From Pseudomonas paralcaligenes (GTDB lineage: Bacteria; Pseudomonadota; Gammaproteobacteria; Pseudomonadales; Pseudomonadaceae), in the NCBI RefSeq assembly GCF_019655855.1, contig NZ_BPFX01000025.1, positions 1 to 64,000 of the forward strand: 64,000 nt of DNA, read 5' to 3'. This document shows positions 16,557-28,287 of this stretch, piece by piece. The notes below the pieces were generated by a model. That model was given only the letters and a program-made list of their open reading frames with translations, searched no databases and was not told where the DNA came from. The position numbers and the translations under genes were made by a program. Each line of letters starts with the position of its first letter. Within the stretch, counting starts at the first letter, position 1.

Positions 16557-17039
16557 TCAAAGCCCCCTCAACCGCTCGTAGTAATAAGGCAACTGCAACA
16601 ACGCATACCGCGCCGCCGCATAGCGCACCTCATTACGGTCGCCCTCGAACTTCAGCGTCTCGCTCACCACCCCCTGGTGATCGTTCACCCGCATCGCGCA
16701 GGCGAAGCACTGCACCCCATCCATCGGCCCCTCCGCCTCGGCCAGGCCGGTGTTGGCGATGGCGATGTCGGCGCGGCCCAGCTTCAGTGCGCCCACCGCC
16801 ATCTCCCGTGCCACTTCCTCGCTGGTCAGACCGAAGCGGTCGATGGTCAGCGGGTTGACCCCCAGGCACAGCTGCTTGGCTTCCGGCGAATACACCACGA
16901 AGCCGCTGTCCAGCACCGAGCCGCTGCCGGAAATCTCCGCCAGCAGCGAGGCCATCAGCCCGCCGGTGCAGGACTCGGCGGTGCTCAGGGTGAGGTGGTA
17001 CTTGTCCAGGAAATGCACGACCTGCTCGACGCTCTGCAT
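16557..17039 (-). CDS. pncC: CinA-family nicotinamide-nucleotide amidohydrolase
   Basis: 160 residues, matching the C-terminal CinA domain alone. The family deamidates NMN to nicotinate mononucleotide in NAD salvage. Signature segments are LSTAESCTGGLMASLLAEISGSG near residues 18-40, FVVYSPEAKQLCLGV, and IANTGLAEAEGP; the ESCTGG serine/threonine region is the active site. The ATG at 17039 (MQSVEQVV) was chosen because upstream in-frame residues are low-complexity and non-conserved. It is divergent from glgA. Confidence 0.88.
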   Translation of the reverse strand: MQSVEQVVHFLDKYHLTLSTAESCTGGLMASLLAEISGSGSVLDSGFVVYSPEAKQLCLGVNPLTIDRFGLTSEEVAREMAVGALKLGRADIAIANTGLAEAEGPMDGVQCFACAMRVNDHQGVVSETLKFEGDRNEVRYAAARYALLQLPYYYERLRGL

Positions 17040-17298
17040 GGTGCCCGACCTCTCGCGAAAAAGGGTTCTGCCTCTCCCGGAATGGGAAGCTCGCGCGGCC
17101 CGCAAAGTTCAAGCGAAAGGCCCGGCGCAGAGCCGAAAAAAGTCGAAACTTTCCGGCTTCGGCTCCAGTCAGGGAAAGAGTATGGGGTTAGTCGGTCGCT
17201 CTAGACGACGCCGGTCGGGCCAGGACGCGCCGACGTGGCCGCGGTGCCTCGCCCGGCTACCCCCGGCGGCAGGGAACTCGATTCTACTGGAGGACGAC

Positions 17299-18837
17299 AT
17301 GGGAAACGCTGCAGTGACCGCTCGTATCGATGCACAAGACATGGCCAATCTCCCGGCTCAGCCTCAATTGCACGTCGAGAGTCTGCGTGAACAGAAGAAG
17401 CGGATTCTCTTCGTCTCCTCGGAGTTCGCCGACCTGATCAAGGTCGGCGGCCTGGGCGACGTTTCGGCCGCCCTACCCCGCGCCATGGCCAGCCGCCACG
17501 ACATGCGCGTGCTGATCCCCGGCTACCGCCAGGTAATGGAAAGCGGCCAGCAGATCCGCATCGTCGGCGAGATCGACGGCATGGCGGCGCTGCCGCCGTG
17601 CAAGATCGGCCGCATGGACCTGGCCGACGGGCTGATCGTCTACGTGGTGATCAACCCCGAACTCTACGAGCGCGACGGCACGCCCTACGGCGACAGCCAG
17701 GGCCGCGACTGGCCGGACAACCACATCCGCTTCGCCTGCCTGGGCCTGGCCGCCGCCGAGATCGCCAGCGGCACCGCCTGCATCCGCTGGTGCCCGGAAC
17801 TGGTCCACGCCAACGACTGGCCGGCCGCCATGGCACCGGCCTACATGGCCTGGCGCCAGGTCGGCACGCCCACCGTGCTGACCATCCACAACCTGGCCTA
17901 CCAGGGCCTTTGCGACGTGCATTCCTGCCCCGAGCTGGGCATCCCGGCCGAAGCCTGCGCCAGCGATGGCATGGAGTTCTACGGCAAGCTGTCGTTCCTC
18001 AAGGCCGGCATCGCCTACGCCAGCCACGTGACCACCGTCAGCCACACCTACGCCCAGGAAATCACCACCCCGGACTTCGGCTGCGGGCTGGACGGCATGC
18101 TCCGCGCCAAGGTCGCCAGCGGCGGGCTCAGCGGCATCATCAACGGCATCGACGAGAGCTGGGAGCCACGCACCGACCCGCACCTGGTCGAGGGCTTCGC
18201 CATCCACCAGTGGCACGGCAAGCAGGCCAACCGCGCCTACGTCGAACAGACTTTCGGCCTGGACGCCGACGACGGCCCGCTGTTCGGCGTGGTCTCGCGC
18301 CTGGTGCAGCAGAAAGGCATCGACCTGACCCTCGGCGTGGCCGAGGCGATCGTCGCCCAGGGCGGCCGGCTGGTGGTGATCGGCCGCGGCGAACCGGAGC
18401 TGGAAGCGGCGATGGCCGACCTGGGCCGCCGCCACCCGGGGCGCATCGGCGTGCACGTCGGCTTCAACGAGACCGACGCCCGGCGCATCTTCGCCGGCAG
18501 CGACTTCCTGCTCATGCCCTCGCGCTTCGAGCCCTGCGGCCTGAGCCAGATGTACGCCCAGCGCTTCGGCTCGCTGCCCATCGCCCGGCGCACCGGCGGC
18601 CTGGCCGACACCATTGAGGACGGCGTCACCGGCTTCCTGTTCCGCGAAGCCAGCCACGAGAGCTACCTGGAAGCGGTGCAGCGCGCCTTCAACGTGTTCC
18701 ACCACCCGGAACTGCTCAACGCCATGCGCTGCCGGGCGATGGCCGCGCCACTGTGCTGGCGCCAGTCGGTGGCCCCCTACGACGCGCTGTATCAGCGACT
18801 GCTCGGTGCAGACCGTCTCGCCGCGGACCCGCTTTGA
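17299..18837 (+). CDS. glgA: Glycogen synthase, GT5 family
   Basis: 512 residues, GT-B fold. It elongates alpha-1,4-glucan from a nucleotide-glucose donor. The donor-binding motif KxGGL is KVGGLGDVSAALP near residue 48, after a ~35-residue N-terminal extension. The C-terminal catalytic segment is PSRFEPCGLSQMYAQRFGSLPIARRTGGLADT. GGAGG precedes the ATG by 5-7 nt. It is first of the run glgA-treZ-malQ-treY-DUF2934-glgX, in the order I recall for P. aeruginosa. The stop overlaps the treZ start (TGATG), so the operon is translationally coupled. Confidence 0.95.
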   Translation: MGNAAVTARIDAQDMANLPAQPQLHVESLREQKKRILFVSSEFADLIKVGGLGDVSAALPRAMASRHDMRVLIPGYRQVMESGQQIRIVGEIDGMAALPPCKIGRMDLADGLIVYVVINPELYERDGTPYGDSQGRDWPDNHIRFACLGLAAAEIASGTACIRWCPELVHANDWPAAMAPAYMAWRQVGTPTVLTIHNLAYQGLCDVHSCPELGIPAEACASDGMEFYGKLSFLKAGIAYASHVTTVSHTYAQEITTPDFGCGLDGMLRAKVASGGLSGIINGIDESWEPRTDPHLVEGFAIHQWHGKQANRAYVEQTFGLDADDGPLFGVVSRLVQQKGIDLTLGVAEAIVAQGGRLVVIGRGEPELEAAMADLGRRHPGRIGVHVGFNETDARRIFAGSDFLLMPSRFEPCGLSQMYAQRFGSLPIARRTGGLADTIEDGVTGFLFREASHESYLEAVQRAFNVFHHPELLNAMRCRAMAAPLCWRQSVAPYDALYQRLLGADRLAADPL

Positions 18838-20591
18838 TGTACCGCCACGGCGCCCAGCGCCTGGATGAGCGGCGCACCCGCTTCGCCCTGTGGGCCCCGG
18901 ACTGCCGGGAAGTGGCCCTGGAGCTGCAGGACGAATCGCTGCACCCGCTGCACGCCGGCGAGGACGGCTGGTTCGCCCTGGAACTGGAGTGCCCCGCCGA
19001 CACCTGCTACCGCTTCGTCGTCGACGGCCGCCTGCGCGTGCCCGACCCGGCCTCGCGCCGCCAGTTCGGCGATGTGCACGGCTTCAGCCGGGTGGTCGAC
19101 CACACCGCCTACGCCTGGCGCCATCCACACTGGCGCGGCCGGCCCTGGCACGAGGCGGCGATCTACGAACTGCACGTCGGCCTGCTCGGCGGTTACACCG
19201 GCGTCGAGGCGCTGCTGCCGCACCTGGTGCAACTGGGTGTCACGGCGCTGGAACTGATGCCCCTGGGCGAATTCCCCGGGCGGCGCAACTGGGGCTACGA
19301 CGGCGTGCTGCCGTTCGCCCCGGACGGCAGCTACGGCACCCCGGAACAGCTCAAGCACCTGATCGACAGCGCCCACGGCATGGGCCTGATGGTGTTCGTC
19401 GACGTGGTCTACAACCACTTCGGCCCGGACGGCAACTACCTCGGCCAGTATGCCCGCGACTTCTTCCGCGAGGACCGGCACACCCCCTGGGGGGCGGCCA
19501 TCGACTTTCGCCGCCCGCAGGTGCGCGACTTCTTCTGCGAAAACGCGCTGATGTGGCTGCTCGACTACCGGGTCGATGGCCTGCGCCTGGACGCGGTGCA
19601 CGCCATCGGCGACGACGACTTCCTCGTCGACCTGGCCGCGCGGGTGCGGGCCGCGGTCCAGCCCGGCCGCCACGTGCATCTGGTGCTGGAGAACGAGGAC
19701 AACCGCGCCGGCCTGCTGCAGCGCGGCTACGACGCCCAGTGGAACGACGACGGCCACAACGCCCTGCACGTGCTGCTGACCGGCGAGCGGGAAGGCTACT
19801 ACGCCGACTTCGCCGACGACGCCACCGCCCAGCTGGCCACCTGCCTGGCCCAGGGCTTCGTCTTCCAGGGCCAGGCCGATCGTCGCGGCCAGCGCCGGGG
19901 CGAGCCCAGCGAGCACCTGCCGCCGAGCGCCTTCGTGCTGTTCCTGCAGAACCACGACCAGGTCGGCAACCGCGCCTTCGGCGAGCGCCTGGCCGCCCTG
20001 GCCGACGAGGACGCGCTGAAGGCCGCCACCCTGCTGCTGTTGCTCTCGCCCATGGTGCCGCTGCTGTTCATGGGCGAGGAATGGGGCTCGACCCGGCCCT
20101 TCCTGTTCTTCACCGACCACCAGGGCGAGCTGGCGGACGCGGTGCGCGAAGGCCGCCGCCACGAATTCGCCGAATTCTCGCGCTTCTCCGACCCGCAGCT
20201 GCTGCTGGACATCCCCGACCCCAACGCCCAGGACACCTTCGATGCCTCCCGGCCGGACCTGGCCCCCGCCGACCAGCCGCGGCAGCGCGCCTGGCTGAGC
20301 TTCTACCGGCGCCTGCTGCGCCTGCGCCAGAGCCAGCTGGTGCCGGTGCTGGAAGGCACCCGCGCGCTGGGCGTGGAGGTGCTCGCCCGTGGCGCGCTGT
20401 CCGCCGGCTGGCGCCTGGGCGACGGCCGCCTGCTGCGCATCGACATCAACCTGAGCGACACGCCGGTGCCCACCGGCGCCCGCTCCCAGGCCGGCGACCT
20501 GCTGTGTGCCCACGGCGTCGGCGAAGACGACTACCGCCAGGGCCTGCTGCCGGCGCGCAGTGCCCAGGCCGTTCTGGAGATAGCGCCATGA
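18837..20591 (+). CDS. treZ: Malto-oligosyltrehalose trehalohydrolase
   Basis: 584 residues, GH13. It releases trehalose from the maltooligosyl-trehalose made by TreY. An N-terminal CBM48-like domain (to ~100) precedes the barrel: AAIYELHVG, NWGYDGVLPFAP, FVDVVYNHFGPDG, then DGLRLDAVHAI with the nucleophile Asp, VLENEDN with the acid/base Glu, and QNHDQVGNRAFG. TreZ-type LLLLLSPMVPLLFMGEEWG follows. It is coupled to glgA (1-nt overlap) and malQ (4-nt overlap). Confidence 0.95.
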   Translation: MYRHGAQRLDERRTRFALWAPDCREVALELQDESLHPLHAGEDGWFALELECPADTCYRFVVDGRLRVPDPASRRQFGDVHGFSRVVDHTAYAWRHPHWRGRPWHEAAIYELHVGLLGGYTGVEALLPHLVQLGVTALELMPLGEFPGRRNWGYDGVLPFAPDGSYGTPEQLKHLIDSAHGMGLMVFVDVVYNHFGPDGNYLGQYARDFFREDRHTPWGAAIDFRRPQVRDFFCENALMWLLDYRVDGLRLDAVHAIGDDDFLVDLAARVRAAVQPGRHVHLVLENEDNRAGLLQRGYDAQWNDDGHNALHVLLTGEREGYYADFADDATAQLATCLAQGFVFQGQADRRGQRRGEPSEHLPPSAFVLFLQNHDQVGNRAFGERLAALADEDALKAATLLLLLSPMVPLLFMGEEWGSTRPFLFFTDHQGELADAVREGRRHEFAEFSRFSDPQLLLDIPDPNAQDTFDASRPDLAPADQPRQRAWLSFYRRLLRLRQSQLVPVLEGTRALGVEVLARGALSAGWRLGDGRLLRIDINLSDTPVPTGARSQAGDLLCAHGVGEDDYRQGLLPARSAQAVLEIAP

Positions 20592-22645
20592 GTGACGCCC
20601 TGCTGGCCGAACTGGCCGACGCCGCCGGCCTCAGCATCGACTGGACGGACGCCAACGGGCGCCCGCAACGGGTCAGCCCGGAGGCCCAGCGGCAACTGCT
20701 GGAAGCCCTCGGCCACCCGGCCGCAGACCTGCGGCAGATCGAGAGCAGCCTGGCCGAGCTGAAACAACGCGCCGCCGAGGCCGCCACCCCGCCGCTCCTC
20801 ACCGCCGAACTGGGCCAGCCGATTCACATACCCGGCCAGCGGGCGGACAGCGCCTACAAACTGACCCGCGAGGACGGCGAGACGCTCTCCGGCCGGCTGG
20901 ACGACCAGGCCCGCGTGCCGGCCATCGACCTGCCCGGCTACCACCGCCTGGACATCGGCGACCAGCGCGTCACCCTGGCCGTGGCGCCGCCGGCCTGCCG
21001 CAGCGTCGAGGAGTTGTGCGGCAAGCGCCACGCCTGGGGCCTGACCGCCCAGCTGTACGCCCTGCGCCGCCCCGGCGACGGCGGCCTGGGCGACACCCGC
21101 GCCCTGGAGGACCTGGCCCGCCACGCCGCCAACCTGGGCGCCGACGCCCTGGCCATCAGCCCGGTGCACGCCATGTTCGCCGCCGCCCGCGACCACTACA
21201 GCCCCTACTCGCCCTCCAGCCGGCTGTTCTTCAACGTGCTGCACGCCGCGCCGGGCGCCGTGCTCGGCAGCGACGCGGTGGCCCGCGCCATCGCCGCCTG
21301 CGGGCTGCAGGACGAGATGGCCCGCCTGGAGCGCGACGAACTGATCGACTGGCCCGCCGTGAGCGAGGCCCGCCAGCGCCTGCTGGCCCAGCTCTACCGC
21401 GACTTCCGCGAGAGCGACGGCAGCCTGCTCGGCGACTTCACCTCCTTCTGCGACCAGGGCGGCGACGCCCTGCTCCAGCACTGCCGCTTCGAGGCGCTGC
21501 ACGGCCACATGCTGCGCCGCGGCGAATCCGGCGACTGGCGCGACTGGCCCGAGGCGCTGCGCGACCCACGCAACCCGGCCGTGACCCGCTTCGCCGCCGA
21601 CTACGCCGACGAGGTCGGCCTGCACGCCTTCGGCCAGTGGCTGATCGCCCGCGGCCTGGAGAACGCGCAGACGGTCGCCACCGGCGCCGGCATGGGCATC
21701 GGCCTGATCGCCGACCTGGCGGTGGGCACCGCCTGCAGCGGCAGCCAGGCCTGGACCCGCCAGGACGAGCTGCTGCCCCGGGTCACGGTCGGCGCGCCGC
21801 CGGACATCCTCAACCGCGCCGGGCAGAACTGGGGAGTGTCCGCCTTCTCTCCCGACGGCCTGCGCCGCCACGGCTTCCGCGCCTTCATCGAAATGCTCCG
21901 GGCCAACCTGGCCCACGCCGGCGGCATCCGCATCGACCACATCATGGGCCTGCAGCGCCTGTGGGTGATCCCCCACGGCACGGCCCCACAGGACGGCGCC
22001 TACCTGCGCTACCCGCTCACCGACCTGCTGCGCCTGCTGGCGCTGGAATCCCACCGCCACCGCGGCCTGGTCATCGGCGAGGACCTCGGCACCGTGCCCG
22101 AGGGCCTGCGCGAGGAACTGGCGCGGCGCAACATCCTCGGCATGCGCGTGCTGCTGTTCGAGCAGCAGGACGGCCGCTTCGTGGCGCCGCGCCAGTGGCC
22201 GCGCGACGCCCTCGCCACCACCACCACCCACGACCTGCCCAGCCTCAAGGGCTGGCTGGCCGGCCACGACATCGACTGGCGCCTGCGCGCCGGCCACAGC
22301 CGCGCGGACCAGGAAGACGGCGACCGCGCCGAACGCCGGCGCGAGCGCGCGGCGCTGGTCGAGGCCCTGGGCGAGCACGCCGGTCTGGCGGACGGCGAAG
22401 ACGCCGAGGCCTGCCTGGAAGCCGCCATCGGCTACCTCGGCGGCACCCCGGCGCCGCTGGTGCTGCTGCCCCTGGAAGACGCCCTCGGCGACGACCAGCA
22501 GCCCAACCTGCCCGGCCCCGGCGACGAGCACCCCAACTGGCGCCGGCGCCACGCCCTGCCGGTGCGCGAGCTGCTCGACACCGAAGCCACCCGGCGGCGC
22601 CTGCAGCGCCTCGCCGACGCGCGCCGGGAGGCCGCCGATGACTGA
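20588..22645 (+). CDS. malQ: 4-alpha-glucanotransferase (amylomaltase)
   Basis: 685 residues, GH77. It transfers glucan chains between maltodextrins, feeding TreY and recycling short chains. GH77 motifs visible are SPVHAMFA, DHYSPYSPSSRLFFN, ADLAVGT (nucleophile region ahead of GAPPD), GIRIDHIMGLQRLWVIP, IGEDLGTVP, and TTTTHDLPSLKGWLAG. About 150 N-terminal residues form the extension of the longer MalQ type. It overlaps treZ by 4 nt and treY by 8 nt. Confidence 0.94.
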   Translation: MSDALLAELADAAGLSIDWTDANGRPQRVSPEAQRQLLEALGHPAADLRQIESSLAELKQRAAEAATPPLLTAELGQPIHIPGQRADSAYKLTREDGETLSGRLDDQARVPAIDLPGYHRLDIGDQRVTLAVAPPACRSVEELCGKRHAWGLTAQLYALRRPGDGGLGDTRALEDLARHAANLGADALAISPVHAMFAAARDHYSPYSPSSRLFFNVLHAAPGAVLGSDAVARAIAACGLQDEMARLERDELIDWPAVSEARQRLLAQLYRDFRESDGSLLGDFTSFCDQGGDALLQHCRFEALHGHMLRRGESGDWRDWPEALRDPRNPAVTRFAADYADEVGLHAFGQWLIARGLENAQTVATGAGMGIGLIADLAVGTACSGSQAWTRQDELLPRVTVGAPPDILNRAGQNWGVSAFSPDGLRRHGFRAFIEMLRANLAHAGGIRIDHIMGLQRLWVIPHGTAPQDGAYLRYPLTDLLRLLALESHRHRGLVIGEDLGTVPEGLREELARRNILGMRVLLFEQQDGRFVAPRQWPRDALATTTTHDLPSLKGWLAGHDIDWRLRAGHSRADQEDGDRAERRRERAALVEALGEHAGLADGEDAEACLEAAIGYLGGTPAPLVLLPLEDALGDDQQPNLPGPGDEHPNWRRRHALPVRELLDTEATRRRLQRLADARREAADD

Positions 22646-25445
22646 CCTGCGCGCCACCTTGCGCCTGCAGTTCCACCAGGGCTTCACCCTGCACGACGCG
22701 GTGCCCCTGGTGCCCTACTTCTCGCGCCTGGGCATCAGCCACGTGTACGCCTCGCCGCTGCTCACCGCGCGGCCCGGCTCCACGCACGGCTACGACGTGG
22801 TCGACCCGACCCGGATCAACCCCGAGCTGGGCGGCGAGCCCGGCCTGGTGCGGCTGGTCGAGGCCCTGCGCGGGCGCGGCATCGGCCTGATCCTCGACAT
22901 CGTGCCCAACCACATGGCGGTCGGCGGCGACGCCAACCCCTGGTGGCTGGACCTGCTGGAATGGGGCCAGGACAGCCCCTTCGCCAAGTTCTTCGACATC
23001 CAGTGGCACTCCCACGACCCACTGCTGGCCGGCCAGCTGCTGGTGCCCTTCCTGCGCAGCGACTACGGCGAAGTGCTGGCCAACGGCGAAATCCCCCTGC
23101 ACTTCGACCCGGAGCGCGGCACCTTCTACGCCCAGCACTTCGAGCACCGCCTGCCGCTCACCCCGCCGAGCTACGGCGAGATCCTGCGCGGCAGCGAGGA
23201 CGGCGCGCTGATGCTGCTGGGCGCACGCTTCGAGGCCCTGCGCGACGACCCCGACGCCTGGCAGACGGCCCAGGGCCTGTGCGCCGAACTGGCCCAGCTG
23301 GGCCGCCCGGAGGCCGGCGGCGACGCCGTGCGCCACGCCCTGGCCCGCTACCGATGCGACAGCGAGGAAGGCCTGCAGCGCCTGCACCGGCTGCTGGAGC
23401 GCCAGCACTACCGGGTGGCCAGCTGGCGCACCGCGGCGGACGACATCAACTGGCGCCGCTTCTTCGACATCAACGAACTGGGCGGCTTGCGGGTCGAGCG
23501 CCCGGAAGTCTTCGAGCTGACTCACGCCAAGATTTTCCAGCTGATCGAACAGGGCCTGGTCGACGGCCTGCGCATCGACCACGTGGACGGCCTGGCCAAC
23601 CCGCGTGCCTACTGCCGGCGCCTGCGCCGCCGCGTCGACCTGCTGCTGGCCGGGCGGCCGCAGCCCGAGCAGGGCTTCCCGATCTACGTGGAGAAGATCC
23701 TCGGCCACGGCGAGCAATTGCCCGGCGACTGGAACACCTCCGGCTGCACCGGCTACGCCTTCATGAACCAGGTGTCCCTGCTGCAGCACGACCCGCGCGG
23801 CGAACAGCCGCTGCGGGCGCTGTGGAGCGAGCTGAGCGGGCGCCCGGCGGCGTTCGAGGACGAGGCGCTGGAAGCGCGCCGCCTGGTGCTCACCACCTCC
23901 CTGACCGGCGACCTGGAAGAAGTGGCCCAGGGCCTGCTCCAGGTGGCGCGCAACGACATCGCCACCCGCGACCTGACCCTGGCCTCGATCCGCCGCGCGC
24001 TGCTCGAACTGATCGTGCACTTCCCGGTGTACCGCACCTACGCCAACGCCTGCGGCCGCTCCGAGCAGGATCGCCAGGTGTTCGGCCAGGCCCTGGAAGG
24101 CGCGCGCCGGACCCTGGCCGAGGCCGACTGGCCGCTGCTCGAACACCTCGACCGCTGGCTCGGCGGCCAGCCGCTGCACGAACTGCCGCCGGGCCGCCCG
24201 CGCAAGCTGCGCGCCCGGGTGCTCGGGCGCTTCCAGCAGCTCACCTCACCGGTGGCGGCCAAGGCGGTGGAAGACACCGCCTGCTACCGCGCCGGCGTGC
24301 TGCTGTCGCGCTACGACGTGGGCTTCGACGCCGAGCACTTCAGCTACCCGGCGGAGCACTTCCACCAGTGCTGCAGTGAACGCGCCGCGCGCCTGCCGGA
24401 CAACCTGCTGGCCACCGCCACCCACGACCACAAGCGCGGCGAGGACAGCCGCGCGCGCCTGGCGGTGCTGAGCGAGCGCGCCGACTGGTACGCCGGGCGG
24501 GTGCGCCGCTGGCAGGAGCTGGCCGCACCGCTGCGCGCCGGCCTGGCGGAAGACGCGCCGGATGCCGGCGAGGAGCTGATCCTCTACCAGGCCCTGCTCG
24601 GCAGCTGGCCGCTGGACCTCGACGTGGATGACGACGCCGGCCTGCGCGCCTACCTGGAGCGCCTGCTCACCTGGCAGCGCAAGGCCCTGCGCGAGGCCAA
24701 GCTCAATAGCAGCTGGAGCGCGCCGAACGAGGCCCACGAGGCGGCCTGCCACACCTTCCTCGAACGCCTGCTGACCGCGCCCGAGGGCCGCGAACTGCGC
24801 CGGGAGCTGGCCGAAGCGGTGGCCGCCATCGCCCCGGCCGGCGCCCTCAACGGCCTGGCCCAGTGCCTGCTGCGCCTGACCGCGCCCGGCGTGCCGGACC
24901 TGTACCAGGGCTGCGAATACTGGGACTTCAGCCTGGTCGACCCGGACAACCGCCGCCCGGTGGACTTCGCCGCCCGCGTCGAGTCCCTCGACGGCCTGGC
25001 CGAGCCGGGCGAACTGCTCGCGCACTGGCGCGACGGCCGGGTCAAGCAATGGCTGATCGCCAGCGTCCTGGCCCTCCGCCACGCCCGCCACCCGCTGTTC
25101 GCCCGGGGCGACTACCGGCCGCTGGCGATCGAGGGCGAGCACGCCGAGCGGGCACTGGCCTTCGTCCGCCGCCTGGGCGACACCCACCTGGTGGCCGTGG
25201 TGCCGCGCCTGGCCGCCGGCCTGCTGGGCGACCAGCCATTGCCCCACGTGCCCGCCGAACGCTGGGGCGACACCCGCGTGGTGCTGCCGCCGGAACTGGC
25301 GGGCCTGAGCCTGACCAGCATCCTGCCGCCCGGGCAACTGGACAATCGCGGCCACCTGCCGCTGGCCGAAGTGCTGGCGCAGTTCCCCGTCAACCTGCTC
25401 TGCCTCAAACCCCATCTCCAGGAGCCTAGCCATGAGCATCGATGA
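22638..25445 (+). CDS. treY: Malto-oligosyltrehalose synthase
   Basis: 935 residues, GH13. It rearranges the reducing end of maltodextrin to an alpha,alpha-1,1 bond. TreY signatures: RLQFHQGFTLHDA, YFSRLGISHVYASPLLTARPGSTHGYDVVDP, ILDIVPNHMAVGGDANPWWLD, WRRFFDINELGGLRVE, LVDGLRIDHVDGL (nucleophile region), VEKILGHGEQLP, and TATHDHKRGEDSRARL. Its 3' end overlaps the DUF2934 gene by 14 nt. With TreZ it forms the glucan-to-trehalose route. Confidence 0.95.
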   Translation: MTDLRATLRLQFHQGFTLHDAVPLVPYFSRLGISHVYASPLLTARPGSTHGYDVVDPTRINPELGGEPGLVRLVEALRGRGIGLILDIVPNHMAVGGDANPWWLDLLEWGQDSPFAKFFDIQWHSHDPLLAGQLLVPFLRSDYGEVLANGEIPLHFDPERGTFYAQHFEHRLPLTPPSYGEILRGSEDGALMLLGARFEALRDDPDAWQTAQGLCAELAQLGRPEAGGDAVRHALARYRCDSEEGLQRLHRLLERQHYRVASWRTAADDINWRRFFDINELGGLRVERPEVFELTHAKIFQLIEQGLVDGLRIDHVDGLANPRAYCRRLRRRVDLLLAGRPQPEQGFPIYVEKILGHGEQLPGDWNTSGCTGYAFMNQVSLLQHDPRGEQPLRALWSELSGRPAAFEDEALEARRLVLTTSLTGDLEEVAQGLLQVARNDIATRDLTLASIRRALLELIVHFPVYRTYANACGRSEQDRQVFGQALEGARRTLAEADWPLLEHLDRWLGGQPLHELPPGRPRKLRARVLGRFQQLTSPVAAKAVEDTACYRAGVLLSRYDVGFDAEHFSYPAEHFHQCCSERAARLPDNLLATATHDHKRGEDSRARLAVLSERADWYAGRVRRWQELAAPLRAGLAEDAPDAGEELILYQALLGSWPLDLDVDDDAGLRAYLERLLTWQRKALREAKLNSSWSAPNEAHEAACHTFLERLLTAPEGRELRRELAEAVAAIAPAGALNGLAQCLLRLTAPGVPDLYQGCEYWDFSLVDPDNRRPVDFAARVESLDGLAEPGELLAHWRDGRVKQWLIASVLALRHARHPLFARGDYRPLAIEGEHAERALAFVRRLGDTHLVAVVPRLAAGLLGDQPLPHVPAERWGDTRVVLPPELAGLSLTSILPPGQLDNRGHLPLAEVLAQFPVNLLCLKPHLQEPSHEHR

Positions 25446-25704
25446 ACAACGCGTCCGCGAATTCGCCTACCAGATCTGGGAATCCGAGGGCAAACCCGCC
25501 GGCCAGGAAGAACGCCACTGGGCGATGGCGCGCAAGCTGGCCGAGGCCGAAGCGGTCAGCGAACAGCTGCCGGCCGCGCCCAGGCCGCGCCGCATCAGCA
25601 AACCCAAGGCGGTGACCCTGGCCGAGGCGGAAGCCCAGGCCGCCAACCCCGCCGACAAACCCGCGCTGCTGAAGAAGCCGCGCGCCCCGCGCAACAAGGC
25701 CTGA
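25432..25704 (+). CDS. DUF2934 domain protein
   Basis: 90 residues. The first ~40 match DUF2934 (RVREFAYQIWESEGKPAGQEERHWAMARKL). The rest is Lys/Pro/Ala-rich and likely disordered. The function is unknown. The invariant position inside the glucan/trehalose operon suggests a link to osmotic or desiccation physiology, but that is inference from neighbours only. Confidence 0.85.
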   Translation: MSIDEQRVREFAYQIWESEGKPAGQEERHWAMARKLAEAEAVSEQLPAAPRPRRISKPKAVTLAEAEAQAANPADKPALLKKPRAPRNKA

Positions 25705-25713
25705 GGCCCACCC

Positions 25714-27840
<2,127 letters not shown>

Positions 27841-28069
27841 CGTAGGGTGCGCCGTGCGCACCGATGCTCCGAGGCGGTGCGCACGGCGCACCCTACGACA
27901 GGTCGCAAAAAATCCTGATTTCCTCCGGGCCATCAGCAACCCGGAGGAATTCCCGTTCAGTGTGTAGCCCGGATGAAATCCGGGGATGATCCGGTGCCTG
28001 GTCCCGTAGGGTGCGCCATGCGCACCGATAGCGCCGGGATGGTGCGTACGGCAACCCTGCGAATCACCC
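27841..28069. repeat. Cluster of four palindromic elements after glgX
   Basis: 27841-27897 is a full family-B palindrome. 27920-27949 is a perfect TTCCTCCGGG/CCCGGAGGAA hairpin. 27964-27986 is GTAGCCCGGATGAAATCCGGGG (family C). 28005-28069 is a degraded family-B copy. The approximately 330-nt stretch 27841-28171 has no gene and probably ends transcription from the glucan operon by structure, not by a T-tailed terminator. Confidence 0.8.
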
Positions 28070-28171
28070 GCCCGGGTCTCAAAAAACCCTGAACCGCCTC
28101 CACCCCCTCCAGTCCCAACCTGAGTAGGCGCCGCGAACGCGGCGCCGTCACTTTCGACACAGGGGGACGAC

Positions 28172-28252
28172 ATGAAAACCGGCGAAATCATGACCCGCAC
28201 CGTGCGTCCCACCGAAGACACCGCGCTGCGCGGCGTCGCGCAGGCCCATTGA
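28172..28252 (+). pseudogene. Truncated CBS-domain ORF (26 codons)
   Basis: AGGGGGACGAC precedes an ATG, and the peptide MKTGEIMTRTVRPTEDTALR reads like the opening of a CBS-domain protein (typically M-K-V-G-E-I-M-T-x-x-V-x-T-V-x-P-x-x-T-L). A TGA stops it after 26 codons, and the alcohol dehydrogenase starts 35 nt later. I read it as the 5' remnant of a deleted CBS gene whose good ribosome site survives. It could still be translated as a leader peptide. Confidence 0.6.
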
Positions 28253-28287
28253 GGCCCGCGGGCCGCGCCGGACGGAGGACAGCCGAG

